From CAWARU01 sp963805795 (GTDB lineage: Bacteria; Pseudomonadota; Gammaproteobacteria; UBA6186; Azoamicaceae), in the NCBI GenBank assembly GCA_963805795.1, contig CAWDVG010000004.1, forward strand, positions 596,362 to 660,361: a stretch of DNA of 64,000 nt. The letters are read 5' to 3'. The stretch's first letter is position 1. Each line of letters opens with the position of its first letter. Of this stretch, positions 28,202 through 37,833 are shown one piece after another. Position numbers and translations under genes: made by a program. The notes beneath the pieces are model-generated. The model saw only the letters and a list, made by a program, of their open reading frames with translations, ran no database searches and had not been told where the DNA came from.

Positions 28202-29203
28202 TTAATCATGACCTGCTGAATCCTCATGTTCTATGCAAGATAACTTTTCTTTATCGTGCTTAGATCCATGGCTCTTATGGCGACAAAGAGGAAAACCTAA
28301 TTTTTCCCGTTCTTTGTAGTATGTTTCAGCAACATCCCGCGCAAGGGCGCGCACTCTTAAAATAAAGCGTTGTCTTTCAGAAACAGAAATAGCATGTCTT
28401 GCATCCAGTATATTAAAAGTGTGAGACATTTTTAATACCATCTCATAGGCAGGAATGGGAAGGCTTTCCGTTATCAATTGCTTACCTTCTGCTTCAAAGA
28501 GATCAAACTGTTGAAAAAGAGAAGTAATATTGGCTTTTTCAAAATTGTAAAGAGACATTTCAATTTCATTTTGTAAAAAGATATCACCATAGGTAATAGA
28601 ACCCAAAGGACCTTCCGCCCATACCAAATCCTGTATCCTATCCACACCTTGAATGATCATGGCAAGGCGTTCTATCCCATAAGCAATTTCACCCATAACG
28701 GGTCGACATTCCATTCCTCCAACTTGCTGGAAATAGGTAAATTGCGTAACCTCCATCCCATTGAGCCAAACCTCCCAGCCTAGGCCAGAGGCGCCTAATG
28801 TTGGAGATTCCCAATTATCTTCTACAAAGCGAATATCATATTTCAAAGGGTCAATGCCTATCAGACGCAGGGAATCTAAATATAATTCCTGGATATTTAA
28901 AGGGGAAGGTTTCAAGACCACTTGAAATTGATAGAAATGTTGATTCCGATTAGGATGTTCTCCATAACGGCCGTCGGTAGGGCGTCTAGAGGCCTGAACA
29001 TGGGCTGCATTCCAAGGTTCTGGGCCTAGGGATCGCAAGAAAGTGTCTGGATGAAATGTTCCAGCACCTACCTCTAAATCGAAAGGTTGAAGCAGAACGC
29101 AGCCTTGTTGATCCCAAAATTGTTCTAGGGCAAAGATAAGCCCTTGAAATGTTTTTAAGTTAACTGCTTCTTTTAACTTAACGGTATTTTTACTGTTTGA
29201 CAT
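28202..29203 (-). CDS. glyQ: glycyl-tRNA synthetase alpha subunit
   Basis: A 333-aa GlyQ carrying the class II catalytic core: FQGLIFALEQFWDQQGCVLL, EVGAGTFHPDTFLRSLGPEP, YVQPSRRPTDGRYGENPNR-like block, and WEVWLNGMEVTQFTYFQQVGG. It binds glycine and ATP. Compared with the usual ~303 aa it has about 25 extra C-terminal residues rich in His, Lys and Ser. First gene of the glyQ-glyS-gmhB-plsC run. Confidence 0.96.
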   Translation of the reverse strand: MSNSKNTVKLKEAVNLKTFQGLIFALEQFWDQQGCVLLQPFDLEVGAGTFHPDTFLRSLGPEPWNAAHVQASRRPTDGRYGEHPNRNQHFYQFQVVLKPSPLNIQELYLDSLRLIGIDPLKYDIRFVEDNWESPTLGASGLGWEVWLNGMEVTQFTYFQQVGGMECRPVMGEIAYGIERLAMIIQGVDRIQDLVWAEGPLGSITYGDIFLQNEIEMSLYNFEKANITSLFQQFDLFEAEGKQLITESLPIPAYEMVLKMSHTFNILDARHAISVSERQRFILRVRALARDVAETYYKEREKLGFPLCRHKSHGSKHDKEKLSCIEHEDSAGHD

Positions 29204-29398
29204 TTTACTGACTGCCTCGTTTAGTGAGAGGATATCATTTTGTTACCTGTGAACGGGAAGGCTTGCGCAATCCTCCCCTCTTAAGGGAAGGTGAGCAAGC
29301 CAATGAAAAAAGTAGCCTTCTCTACCGCGAAGAATCTACCGACTATCAGTCGGGAGTTCTTCAATTCAGAAGCTTATCAAAATTGAGGAGAACCAGCA

Positions 29399-30409
29399 AT
29401 GTATTATGGACCTGTCATGATAGACTTAGAGGGCAAGGAATTAAACCAAAAAGAACGAGATTTATTAAAAAATCAAAGCGTTGGTGGTATATTGCTGTTT
29501 TCTCGTAATTATGGGGGGCTAGATTCTCTTAAAGCCTTAGTTTTCGAACTGAGAGCAACTGCCAAAAACCCACTTCTTATAGCCGTTGATCATGAAGGAG
29601 GCCGCGTTTGGCGTTTTAAAGAAGGCTTTACTAAACTCCTCCCAGTCGCTGATTATGGCAAGACTTATGATAGAAAGCCTAAAGAGGGCCTAGAGCTTGC
29701 TTATAACGCAGGATGGGTGATGGCAGCAGAACTTTTAGATTGTAACATTGATTTAAGCCTAACGCCTATTTTGGATTTAGATAAGAACATTAGTGAAGTG
29801 ATTGGCGATCGCGCCTTTCATCGTGATCCAAACATTGTCGCCGAGCTCGCCGGAGCTTTTATTCGAGGGATGCAAGATGTTGGCATGGCTGCTACCGGTA
29901 AACATTTTCCAGGACATGGGGGCTGTGCAGCTGATAGCCATTTCGCAGAAGCTATAGATACCCGATCCCTTGAAACCTTATTAGCAGAAGATATTCTACC
30001 ATTTGCAAAATTAAGTTCTCAATTGGCGGCCATTATGCCAGCGCATGTCATTTATCCAGCAGTTGATTCCGTTCCTGCTGGTTATTCTAAACCTTGGTTA
30101 CAAGATATTTTGCGCCAACAACTCCAATTTAAAGGCGCTGTCATTTCCGATTGCTTATCTATGAAAGCTGCAAGCATGGCCGGTGATTTTGTCTTAAGAG
30201 CACGCATGGCTCTAGATGCTGGCTGCGATATGGTTATTCTGGCACAACAAGATCGGGATCAATTACTTTGGGTACTAGATAAATTGGAAAGAACCACTTC
30301 TGCAACATCCAATGAGCGCTTAAAAGCTTTAGCAGGCAAATTCCAAAATGAAAAGAGAAAAGCAACGAGGCCTCATGTCGAAAATAAAATCCGTGAAGCA
30401 GAGAAATAA
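29399..30409 (+). CDS. nagZ: beta-N-acetylhexosaminidase NagZ
   Basis: A 336-aa GH3 enzyme that removes GlcNAc from 1,6-anhydromuropeptides in cytoplasmic cell-wall recycling. Motifs include VDHEGGRVWRF, the catalytic-loop KHFPGHGG and DSH, and SDCLSMKAA with the nucleophile Asp. GAGGAG lies upstream of ATG 29399, which deviates little from the family start MYYGPVMIDLEG. It faces away from glyQ. NagZ output can also signal to beta-lactamase regulators where present; none is seen here. Confidence 0.95.
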   Translation: MYYGPVMIDLEGKELNQKERDLLKNQSVGGILLFSRNYGGLDSLKALVFELRATAKNPLLIAVDHEGGRVWRFKEGFTKLLPVADYGKTYDRKPKEGLELAYNAGWVMAAELLDCNIDLSLTPILDLDKNISEVIGDRAFHRDPNIVAELAGAFIRGMQDVGMAATGKHFPGHGGCAADSHFAEAIDTRSLETLLAEDILPFAKLSSQLAAIMPAHVIYPAVDSVPAGYSKPWLQDILRQQLQFKGAVISDCLSMKAASMAGDFVLRARMALDAGCDMVILAQQDRDQLLWVLDKLERTTSATSNERLKALAGKFQNEKRKATRPHVENKIREAEK

Positions 30410-30552
30410 AATTGTGAGGCTGCAATTATCAGGAACTCACAAACTCGTGAGTGACTTGGCAAATATTTATTATTCTAAAGTTAAATAGAAATTAATATGT
30501 TTAATTAATTTCATGATGTTTTCCTTCCCATAGTCGGCGAAGTCTAAAGAAT

Positions 30553-32016
30553 TCACCCGCTAGATACCAAGATCTTACAAAGTTCATTTTCCAATTGCTT
30601 GGCAGAAGCAGTATCACCCACTAAACCATTTATCATAATCACAAAGATTAAATCCTCATGGTTTGGCTTGTTGATATAGCCTGCTAAAGCACTCACACCC
30701 GTCATTGTTCCAGTCTTAGCCCATACCGCCCCATTAAGATCAAAAGATTCCATCCTTTTTTTCAATGTGCCAGTCGCTCCTGAGTTGGGGAGAGCATCAT
30801 GAAAGATTTTTCCAAACTCAATATTATGGTACATGACATATAATACACGCCCTAATTGTTCGGGAGTAACAGCATCATAACGTGATGCTCCAGAGGCATC
30901 TTGCAAACGCAAATCCGTGGTATCCATTGCAAATTGACGATTTAAGACCTGCTTCATCGTCTTAATGCCGGCCTGAAAAGTCCCATGATCAAACTGTTTA
31001 ACCCCCATTGTCTTGAGCAAACTTTCAGCATATAAATTATTAGATTTTTCTAATACATATTTTATTAATGTCTCTAATGGGGAAGAGCGATGTGAACTTA
31101 AAGTTTGCAAATTTTTGGGAGCTTCACCAAAGATTATTTTACCTGTCAATGTTATATTTGCAGATTTTAAGATCCGTTTTAGTGCTTGTATGACTGCATG
31201 ATTAGGGTTTTGAAGAGCGATTTTTAATTCATCTACTTCGGCCTTGGCAGGCCAACAGCCTTTAAGCTCAATATTATTTTCCTGGTCCACCGAAACATTT
31301 AATTCACAATTTTCCATTGCTTCTGTTTCGGTAACCGAAATGACATCTTGCTTAATTTTGATGTGTAATATACTATCTGAAGCTAAAGAAACAGTTGTTT
31401 TTTCACCTAAAGTTTTATTAGATACCAAACGTAATTTTATCTTATTTTCATCTAAAATGATGGTAGTCGTAGGGGCAGCAAAATACCAAACCAGATCATC
31501 TGCTATCCATCCATAGGGATGTGGCTTACCTTTAAATAGAGTATCGTCTATTACAATGTTACCTTTAATCTGTCTTAAACCTGCAGACTTCAACTCTTCA
31601 ATCATTTTTTCTAGATCTTCTGTTCGGAAAGAAGGGTCACCACCGAAAACGAGATAAAGATTGCCGTTTAATACCCCTGTCTTAGCAGAACTTGAAGCCT
31701 TAAATGCAGTTTCGTATTGAAATTGCGGACCTAGCAAAAAAAGACTGACGGCAGCTGATATGACTTTAACTGTACTTGCGGGTAAAAAGGTTTCATGTGC
31801 CCGCCTTTCATATAATATCTTTCCAGTTTTAGCCTCTTGTATAAAAACTCCAACAGAAGCATTGGGAAGCTTTTGCTGGATAGTATTTTCAATACGTTGA
31901 GAATTTAAGGCTAAGGCCTGCGTATTTTTGGCCAATAATAAGTCCAAAACCAAAAATAAGACAATAATTAAAATCCATTTTGAGGTGTATTTTGGTTTAT
32001 AACATTTTGAACACAT
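30553..32016 (-). CDS. dacB: D-alanyl-D-alanine carboxypeptidase/endopeptidase (PBP4, DacB)
   Basis: A 487-aa class C penicillin-binding protein of the S13 family, periplasmic. It has a basic N-terminus and a hydrophobic signal/anchor (about 14-28), the active-site SxxK as STVK (81-84), an SNN motif in KSNNLYAES, and KTG in WAKTGTMTG near the C-terminus. The long insert between SxxK and SxN is typical of PBP4. All catalytic residues are present. Confidence 0.92.
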   Translation of the reverse strand: MCSKCYKPKYTSKWILIIVLFLVLDLLLAKNTQALALNSQRIENTIQQKLPNASVGVFIQEAKTGKILYERRAHETFLPASTVKVISAAVSLFLLGPQFQYETAFKASSSAKTGVLNGNLYLVFGGDPSFRTEDLEKMIEELKSAGLRQIKGNIVIDDTLFKGKPHPYGWIADDLVWYFAAPTTTIILDENKIKLRLVSNKTLGEKTTVSLASDSILHIKIKQDVISVTETEAMENCELNVSVDQENNIELKGCWPAKAEVDELKIALQNPNHAVIQALKRILKSANITLTGKIIFGEAPKNLQTLSSHRSSPLETLIKYVLEKSNNLYAESLLKTMGVKQFDHGTFQAGIKTMKQVLNRQFAMDTTDLRLQDASGASRYDAVTPEQLGRVLYVMYHNIEFGKIFHDALPNSGATGTLKKRMESFDLNGAVWAKTGTMTGVSALAGYINKPNHEDLIFVIMINGLVGDTASAKQLENELCKILVSSG

Positions 32017-32247
32017 TATTTTTCCTTGTTGTCAAAAAATAACCCTAAGAATCTTAGCCGGTATCCTACCAGATAATATTGATTATTTGGAAATATAATT
32101 ATATATTCTTCAAAGTCGATATGGATAAGTTTTCGACCTGTTTTTATGCTCTGGCGAGGCAAAATTAAGTGTAGATGAGCAGACATTTTGGAAAACATGT
32201 CTAATATATTGATTTTTATGAAAATGTTAAAAATATTTCATTAGCCC

Positions 32248-32334
32248 ATCACATTTTAAGAACCTAATTTGTGATTTTGATCACATTTTAGGAACGTATT
32301 TTGTGAAAATAATCACATTTTAGGAACATATTGC
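32248..32334. repeat. three direct repeats with exact 32-bp period upstream of AAA/DUF4143 gene
   Basis: ATCACATTTTAAGAACCTA at 32248, ATCACATTTTAGGAACGTA at 32280 and ATCACATTTTAGGAACATA at 32312 are spaced exactly 32 bp. Each TCACA is followed by TGTGA about 16-20 bases on in the first two units, giving short dyads. The array ends about 38 bp before the downstream ATG. It looks like an operator or iteron array; the binder is unknown. The rest of 32017-32371 shows nothing else. Confidence 0.7.
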
Positions 32335-32371
32335 TTGCCTTAAAGCTAAAAAATTTTTATACTTACGAAAT

Positions 32372-33673
32372 ATGGAAAGAGATATTTATCGCCAACTATT
32401 ATCCTGGAAGAATCATGAAAACCGAAAACCTTTAATACTGAAGGGTGCTCGGCAAGTCGGCAAAACCTATTTGCTTAAAAAATTTGCCCAGCAAGAATAT
32501 AACAATTATCTTTATCTCAATTTTGAAGAAGATCCAGAGCTGGCTGAATTTTTCAAAGCTAGCTTAAAACCAAGCAATATTCTAGAAAAAATTAGCATTT
32601 ATTTTGATCAAGAAATAATGCCTAAAAACACCTTATTAATTTTCGATGAAATTCAAGAATGCCCGGAAGCCTTAAATAGCTTAAAATATTTTCAAGAAGA
32701 TGGAAAGGAACATCCGATTGTCGCTGCGGGTTCCTTATTGGGAGTCAAACTTGCTCATACGAAAGGCTTTCCAGTTGGAAAAGTCAATTTTCTTGATCTA
32801 TTCCCTTTATCGTTTTTCGAATTTTTAACTGCAATCGAAAAACATGCGCTTCGAAAATATTTAGCAGAACTAAAAGTTTGCGAACCTTTACCTGAACCCT
32901 TTCATAACGAATTATTAGATTTGTTAAAAAAATACTTTTTTATTGGTGGGATGCCTGAAGTTGTTGCAGCATACGCAAAAAATAAAAATCTTTTCGATAT
33001 TCGAACCATCCAAAAGGAAATATTAAAGGCATATGACTTAGATTTTGCCAAGCATGCTCCAAAAGATGAAATCATGAAAATCACCCGCGTTTGGGAATCT
33101 ATTCCCAATCAACTGGCAAAAGAAAACAAGAAATTTGTTTTTAGTGCAATTAAACAGGGAGCAAGGGGGCGTGAATATGAGTCGGCCATTCAATGGTTAA
33201 CAGAAGCTGGGATTATTTTAAAATCTTATAATATTTCTGCACCCAAACTACCTTTGTCCGGCTATGTGGACAGGAATGTTTTCAAGGTATTCCATTTGGA
33301 TGTCGGATTGCTTTCAGCCATGAGTAAAATCCCAGAAAAATCTATCCTTGATAAAAATAGTCTTTTTGATGAATTTTATGGTGCATTTACCGAAAACTTT
33401 ATCGCACAAGAATTAACGAATGCTCAATATCCATTATATTATTGGACCAGCGAAGGAAAAGCGGAAATCGATTTTTTAATAGAAAAAGATCTTGATATAT
33501 TTCCCATCGAAGTAAAAGCAGGAACATCAAAACGTAAAAAAAGCTTGCTGGTTTATGCAGAAAAATATAATCCTAAACACCTTTTGCGTTGTTCTAGTAT
33601 GAATTTGAAAAAAAATGGAAAAATTTGTAATATTCCCTTGTATTTGATAGGATGCTTTGCAAATTTTGTTTAA
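32372..33673 (+). CDS. AAA-family ATPase with DUF4143 C-terminal domain
   Basis: A 433-aa protein of the AAA_14/DUF4143 family. It starts MERDIYRQLLSWKN, has Walker A GARQVGKT at 25-32 and Walker B LLIFDEIQ at 88-95, and its C-terminal part ends in a nuclease-like strand pattern EIDFLIEKDLDIFPIEVKAG. The family is common, mobile and of uncertain role. The repeat array upstream is the likely regulatory region. A 20-codon copy of its 3' end lies at 37278-37337. Confidence 0.88.
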   Translation: MERDIYRQLLSWKNHENRKPLILKGARQVGKTYLLKKFAQQEYNNYLYLNFEEDPELAEFFKASLKPSNILEKISIYFDQEIMPKNTLLIFDEIQECPEALNSLKYFQEDGKEHPIVAAGSLLGVKLAHTKGFPVGKVNFLDLFPLSFFEFLTAIEKHALRKYLAELKVCEPLPEPFHNELLDLLKKYFFIGGMPEVVAAYAKNKNLFDIRTIQKEILKAYDLDFAKHAPKDEIMKITRVWESIPNQLAKENKKFVFSAIKQGARGREYESAIQWLTEAGIILKSYNISAPKLPLSGYVDRNVFKVFHLDVGLLSAMSKIPEKSILDKNSLFDEFYGAFTENFIAQELTNAQYPLYYWTSEGKAEIDFLIEKDLDIFPIEVKAGTSKRKKSLLVYAEKYNPKHLLRCSSMNLKKNGKICNIPLYLIGCFANFV

Positions 33674-33739
33674 GTTTTTTTTATAACGGCATGTGAAATA
33701 AATCCAACAGATATTAATCAAGCATCGGTATTGAATTTT

Positions 33740-33970
33740 CATGAGTTTGTATTTTTATTTATGGGCGGTTTTATGACTAAGGCCAAGGGTACGTCTGTTT
33801 TTCTCTTGAAGCTAAGGAATTTAAGTATAGATTGTGCAGTTACAGAACCTTGATCCGCAGCCAACCGATAATATTCAACTGCTTTTCTAAGATCTTTGCT
33901 AACGCCAATGCCTCAACATTTCCTTGATCCGCCGATAACTTAATATATTCAAATGCCCTCTCTTCCTGTC
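33740..33970 (-). pseudogene. remnant of a Sel1-repeat protein
   Basis: On the minus strand two frames read as Sel1-like repeats: AFEYIKLSADQGNVEALA, then after a frameshift KAVEYYRLAADQGSVTAQS, ending INKNTNS and TGA at 33742-33740. Sel1 repeats form helical solenoids and are frequent in Legionella-type secreted proteins. No start or upstream part remains. Confidence 0.65.
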
Positions 33971-34076
33971 TTCAGCAAAATGAGTTATTTGTATTGCAGG
34001 CCCCCAAGAACTTGGCGTTTTTTAAAAACCAGCCATCCCTAGCCGCTTTTTTAACTAATAAAAAAATAATACGAGA

Positions 34077-34184
34077 CCCGAGGTAGGTATTAGGTTTTCT
34101 CGGGACGCCGTGAATCCATCCTTGGAGGCTTGACGACCGCATCCCTGCGGTCGACACCCTCGAAAACCTAATACCTACCCCGGG
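34077..34184. repeat. palindromic repeat element A, copy 2
   Basis: Arms 34077-34099 and 34162-34184 pair over 23 bp with one mismatch (CCCGAGGTAGGTATTAGG side). The core CGGGACGCCGTGAATCC and the inner hairpin CGACCGCA-TCCC-TGCGGTCG match copy 1 except where both sides of a stem changed together. The 33970-34480 stretch holds nothing else I recognise. Confidence 0.85.
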
Positions 34185-34479
34185 CCTCTGCGCAATCACA
34201 CCTCTAAGACAGGATGTCCTACTTCTGGCATCTTACTTTTATCTTAGTGACATTCAAGACTTTTTTGAAAAATCAGTAAAAAAAATCACAAGTTTTATAG
34301 TCAATAGATCACAATATCCATCATTTCTATTTGATAAGATAGTGTTTTTCAAATCTTTGAGTTTGAGCGTGTTTATTCGGACCAAAAGACATCCAGGTTC
34401 TAAAAATAGCAGTGTTCTCATTTGCTATTCTCTTCGAATAGGCCAAAGGGTCCACCAAAAAGTATTATGCAATCTCGAG

Positions 34480-35290
34480 GCTCTACAATAACAGAGCTTT
34501 CTGTATTAAAATCAAGGGCTATGGAAGTTATCCCATTTAAAAGCGGTTCAACCCGAAGAAACAATCAATGTCAGGCCTGTTTTATTAAAAGACACCCGAG
34601 AAATTTCAAGACAGAACGCTGGCGTACCCGATATTCTAGGAAATTTATATGATGAATTAGGCTTCTCAAAAATTTTACCTGGCAAAGCTTCGAAGATTTT
34701 AAAAGCCGTTGTGCTTAGTCGCTTTATAGAACCTGCGAGCAAAAATAAGTCTATTAGTATTATAGAATCAAAGTTTGGAGACTTTTATACTGCAGATGCG
34801 ATTTATAGAATGATGGATATTTTGGGTGAAAATCTAACAAAAAATCATCAAGTTGTTTTTAATGCAACACAAAAAGCGACGGATGGCAAAATCGACCTAA
34901 TGTTATTCGATGTCACAACACTTCATTTTGAAACATTAGCCGAAGATGGGCTCAGAGCTTTTGGTTTTAGTAAGAATTTTAGATTTAATACCACCCAAGT
35001 TGTTTTAGCGTTAGCCACCACAGAACAAGGATTGCCCATAGGATACCGATTATTCCCTGGAAACACCGCTGAAGTGTTAACCTTAATTGAATCCATAGAA
35101 TACTGGAGGCAAACGATACCTATCGGGCAGATGAATTGAGAGAAGAGTTAATAAAAGTTGAGGCTAGCATTTTGGAAGATCAATCCGGCACTTTGTATCG
35201 GTCGCCTTCTTTTATGACGTACCAAGCAGAGAAGATTTATGAGATTTTTGGTAGAACGCAGGACTTAAGAATACGAGCCTTAGAGAATTA
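34480..35290 (+). pseudogene. degenerate IS1634/IS4-type transposase
   Basis: A transposase frame can be read from about 34480 (no start seen) through VPDILGNLYDELGFSKI and VLSRFIEPASK to DVTTLHFET, AFGFSKNFRF and GYRLFPGNTAE, stopping at 35139. A short block with SPSFMTYQAEKIYEIFGRTQ follows out of frame at 35145-35290. About half the protein, including the later catalytic residues, is missing. I could not define terminal inverted repeats. Evidence of old IS activity in this island. Confidence 0.75.
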
Positions 35291-35438
35291 ATTCTGGTTC
35301 AAGTGACAGTTACATTGATTTTAAATAAGGGTAAATGCAGTTAAGTTGCGTGAACGACGAAATTATTGTTACCCGTATATAAACCCTGTTTACGACAATA
35401 GGCACCACGCTGGTGCATGTATATACATTATATGTTTT

Positions 35439-35535
35439 AAATATATTGTAAAAAAAGTAAACTTTTGGTTTACATTTTTTACAATATATTTCATAATTAA
35501 ATATGATGTGCTAAATGTAAACTCAAGGTATACAT
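35439..35535 (+). promoter_or_regulatory. abiE promoter and inverted-repeat operators
   Basis: Arms 35439-35462 and 35468-35491 form a 24-bp inverted repeat (23 of 24) centred on GTAAACTTTTGGTTTACA. A second, shorter copy GTAAACTCAAGGTATACAT lies at 35517-35535, two bases before the abiEi ATG. A promoter fits between them: TTTACA 35478-35483, 18-bp spacer, TATGAT 35502-35507. AbiEi antitoxins are known to repress their own promoter by binding inverted repeats. Confidence 0.75.
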
Positions 35536-35537
35536 AA

Positions 35538-36332
35538 ATGGGGAAATTAAACGAAGTATTACGAATCTGGCCGAGTGGTACGGTGGTGGTTCAATCTTGG
35601 CTAGAGCAGCATTGCCAGATCTCTCGTCAATTAACTCGAAAGTATGTTAAGGGAGGTTGGGTAGAGAAAATAGGGCCTGGTGCTTATGTTCGGTCGGGTG
35701 ATAAAGTAGATTGGCGGGGCGGCGTCTATGCCTTGCAACAACTGTTGAAGTTACCAATCCATGTTGGTGGGAAAACGGCACTGGAATTATCGGGTCGTGC
35801 TCATTTTGTGCCCATGGGCAGTCATCGGTTGCTCTATCTCTATACCCACGGAGATCACCCTGAGCGGCAGTTACCGCGCTGGTTAACTCAATATTTCAAT
35901 AATCAATCGTTTAATTATATATCGAATGTACTCTTTACTGGCGCGCACGGATTACAAGCATGGAACTGTTCCACATTTGGTATTTGGATATCAAATACGG
36001 AAAGAGCTTTGCTTGAAATCTTGGCCCTTGTTCCAAAAAAAATGAGTTTTGAACATGCTTTTCTCTTGATGCAAGGGAAAGAGACATTACGAGTTGATGT
36101 GCTTCAGGGTTTACTTGAAGATTGCCGTTCTCAGGTGTTAAAACGATTGTTTTTATATTTAGCAAAGAAATGTCAGCTACCATGTTTTGAAAGATTAAAC
36201 TTAAAGACACTCAAGTTGGGGCAAGGTAAACGCACTATAGACAATGGGGATCATTATGATCCACAATTTAAATTGTTTGTTCCTAATCTCAGCATAGATA
36301 AGCAAGAAGGGGATTTGTATGATGTATTATGA
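35538..36332 (+). CDS. abiEi: type IV toxin-antitoxin antitoxin AbiEi
   Basis: A 264-aa AbiEi-family protein. The N-terminal winged-helix part (about 1-95) would bind the operators just upstream; the C-terminal domain counteracts the toxin. The segment YVRSGDKVDWRGGVYALQQ and GGKTALELSGRAH are family-like. Its last 14 bp overlap the start of abiEii, so the pair is coupled. AbiE systems act in phage abortive infection and plasmid or island maintenance. Confidence 0.88.
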   Translation: MGKLNEVLRIWPSGTVVVQSWLEQHCQISRQLTRKYVKGGWVEKIGPGAYVRSGDKVDWRGGVYALQQLLKLPIHVGGKTALELSGRAHFVPMGSHRLLYLYTHGDHPERQLPRWLTQYFNNQSFNYISNVLFTGAHGLQAWNCSTFGIWISNTERALLEILALVPKKMSFEHAFLLMQGKETLRVDVLQGLLEDCRSQVLKRLFLYLAKKCQLPCFERLNLKTLKLGQGKRTIDNGDHYDPQFKLFVPNLSIDKQEGDLYDVL

Positions 36333-37233
36333 CGCCCAGGTTGAATTGCTCATTCAATGCTTACCAACGGTGGCAAGTATCGATTCCTTTGTGCTTAAAG
36401 GTGGAACGGCTATTAATTTATTTGTCCGCCAAGATTTTCCCAGGCTCTCCGTTGATATCGATTTGATTTATTTGCCGCTTCAAAATAGATCGGAGTCGTT
36501 ATTGGGGATTGAGGCTGGTTTAGTTCAAATCCAAAAAAAGCTAATGCAGACCTTAAATTCTATTTCTGTTAATTGCCATAAAAATGGTCAAACTAAGACT
36601 ATTACTCGTCTGACAGTAGAACGAGAAGGGATTGAAATAAAAATAGAACCCAATTTAGTGTTACGTGGGACAGTGTACCCACCAGCAATGATGAATCTGA
36701 GTCAACCAGCCGTTTCTCGATTTGGACATTCGGTATTTAACATGCCTGTGGCCTCAAAAGCGGATCTGTATGGTGGTAAAATTTGTGCGGCATTAGATAG
36801 ACAGCATCCTAGGGATCTCTTTGATGTGAAAAGGTTATTGGATGAGGGGATTGCAGAAGAAACGAAAAAAGCATTTCTCGTATACTTGGCCAGTCATAAT
36901 CGACCGATGCATGAGTTATTACAACCCAATCGTCTAGATCTGTCTCGTGTTTACCAAGAAGAATTCTTAGGCATGTCTTACTTAGAAACATCTTATGAGT
37001 CCCTGGTAGAAGTGAGAGAAGACCTGATTAAAACATTAAACGGATCCCTCACGGAACAAGATAAGTCTTTTTTGATAGGCATAAAACAAGGGGAAGTTAA
37101 GGGTGAACAACTTGGGTTAGCAGGGATTGAAAAGTTGCCAGGGATTCAATGGAAGATCTTTAATATTGGTAAAATGAACAAAATTGCTCATCAGCAAGCA
37201 TTGGAAAAACTATTAAGTGTTCTAAATGGATAA
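36319..37233 (+). CDS. abiEii: type IV toxin-antitoxin toxin AbiEii (nucleotidyltransferase)
   Basis: A 304-aa nucleotidyltransferase-fold toxin. The GS-type motif appears as KGGTAINLF (27-35) followed by SVDIDLIYL with D46 and D48, and SKADLYGGKICAALDRQHPRDLFDV as the conserved second motif. Related toxins such as MenA transfer nucleotides to tRNA. Active-site residues are intact, so the toxin is probably functional. Lies in the accessory island next to an IS remnant. Confidence 0.88.
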   Translation: MMYYDAQVELLIQCLPTVASIDSFVLKGGTAINLFVRQDFPRLSVDIDLIYLPLQNRSESLLGIEAGLVQIQKKLMQTLNSISVNCHKNGQTKTITRLTVEREGIEIKIEPNLVLRGTVYPPAMMNLSQPAVSRFGHSVFNMPVASKADLYGGKICAALDRQHPRDLFDVKRLLDEGIAEETKKAFLVYLASHNRPMHELLQPNRLDLSRVYQEEFLGMSYLETSYESLVEVREDLIKTLNGSLTEQDKSFLIGIKQGEVKGEQLGLAGIEKLPGIQWKIFNIGKMNKIAHQQALEKLLSVLNG

Positions 37234-37277
37234 ATAGATATTTCGAGAACTTAAAAAGAGTATGTAGTGAGATAAAG

Positions 37278-37337
37278 GATGGAAAAATTTGTAATATTCC
37301 CTTGTATTTGATAAGACGTTTTGCGGAGTTTGTTTAA
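37278..37337 (+). pseudogene. 3' terminal fragment of a second AAA/DUF4143 gene
   Basis: Twenty codons (DGKICNIPLYLIRRFAEFV then TAA) nearly repeat the last 20 codons of the gene at 32372-33673. The DNA is almost identical over its first ~40 bp, and similarity continues a little past the stop. Only the tail remains. The 3.6-kb block with Sel1, IS and AbiE lies between the two copies. Confidence 0.8.
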
Positions 37338-37386
37338 AATTTGTTTTTCTTTTAATTCTTGAATAAATTAACAGTCGAGGTTAAAT

Positions 37387-37833
37387 ATGTTTCAAAAAAA
37401 CCAGAAAATGTTTGAAAAGTTTAAAGCTTTAAATCTACCCTTAGAACATTATGCAATTACGAGCAGTGGGGTCTTGGGTATTCGTCATTTAAGAGAAATG
37501 GGCGACATTGATATTATCGTAGATGCAAAACTTTGGGATACTCTAGCTAAAAAACACGGTGTGGTCCAAGCAAAAAATGTAAAAAAGATAGTGTTGGCAG
37601 ACGGTCTTGTTGAAGTATTAGGAGAAGAATCATTTACGGATCCCCTAGAGCAAAACCAGAATAATCTTGGTCCAACTATTCAGGAACGCATAGCCGCTGC
37701 AGAAATAATTGATGGTATGTCTTTTGAGTCTTTAGACAATGTTATTTTTTTTAAGCAACAAATGGGTCGAGAGAAGGACCTAAAAGATCTCCTGCTAATT
37801 GAGACATGGAAGCAAAAACAAGGTAAGAAATAA
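37387..37833 (+). CDS. nucleotidyltransferase-fold-like protein, 148 aa
   Basis: Residues 20-48 (HYAITSSGVLGIRHLREMG, then DIDIIVDAKLW) resemble the G-S...DxD pattern of nucleotidyltransferase-superfamily proteins. The rest is helical, with FESLDNVIFFKQQMGREKD like a degenerate second motif. It could be an orphan toxin-antitoxin or substrate-binding-domain member. Function not assigned. It follows abiEii and the DUF4143 fragment. Confidence 0.6.
   Translation: MFQKNQKMFEKFKALNLPLEHYAITSSGVLGIRHLREMGDIDIIVDAKLWDTLAKKHGVVQAKNVKKIVLADGLVEVLGEESFTDPLEQNQNNLGPTIQERIAAAEIIDGMSFESLDNVIFFKQQMGREKDLKDLLLIETWKQKQGKK

Noticed and set aside
32016..32198. Minus-strand 60-aa frame upstream of dacB
   Set aside because: No ribosome site or recognisable sequence; probably chance in AT-rich DNA.
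33972..34199. Minus-strand 75-aa frame
   Set aside because: It is a reading through palindromic element A copy 2; no coding features.
35346..35537. 63-aa plus-strand frame before abiEi
   Set aside because: It runs through the operator inverted repeats and is dominated by their AT-rich codons; no support as a gene.
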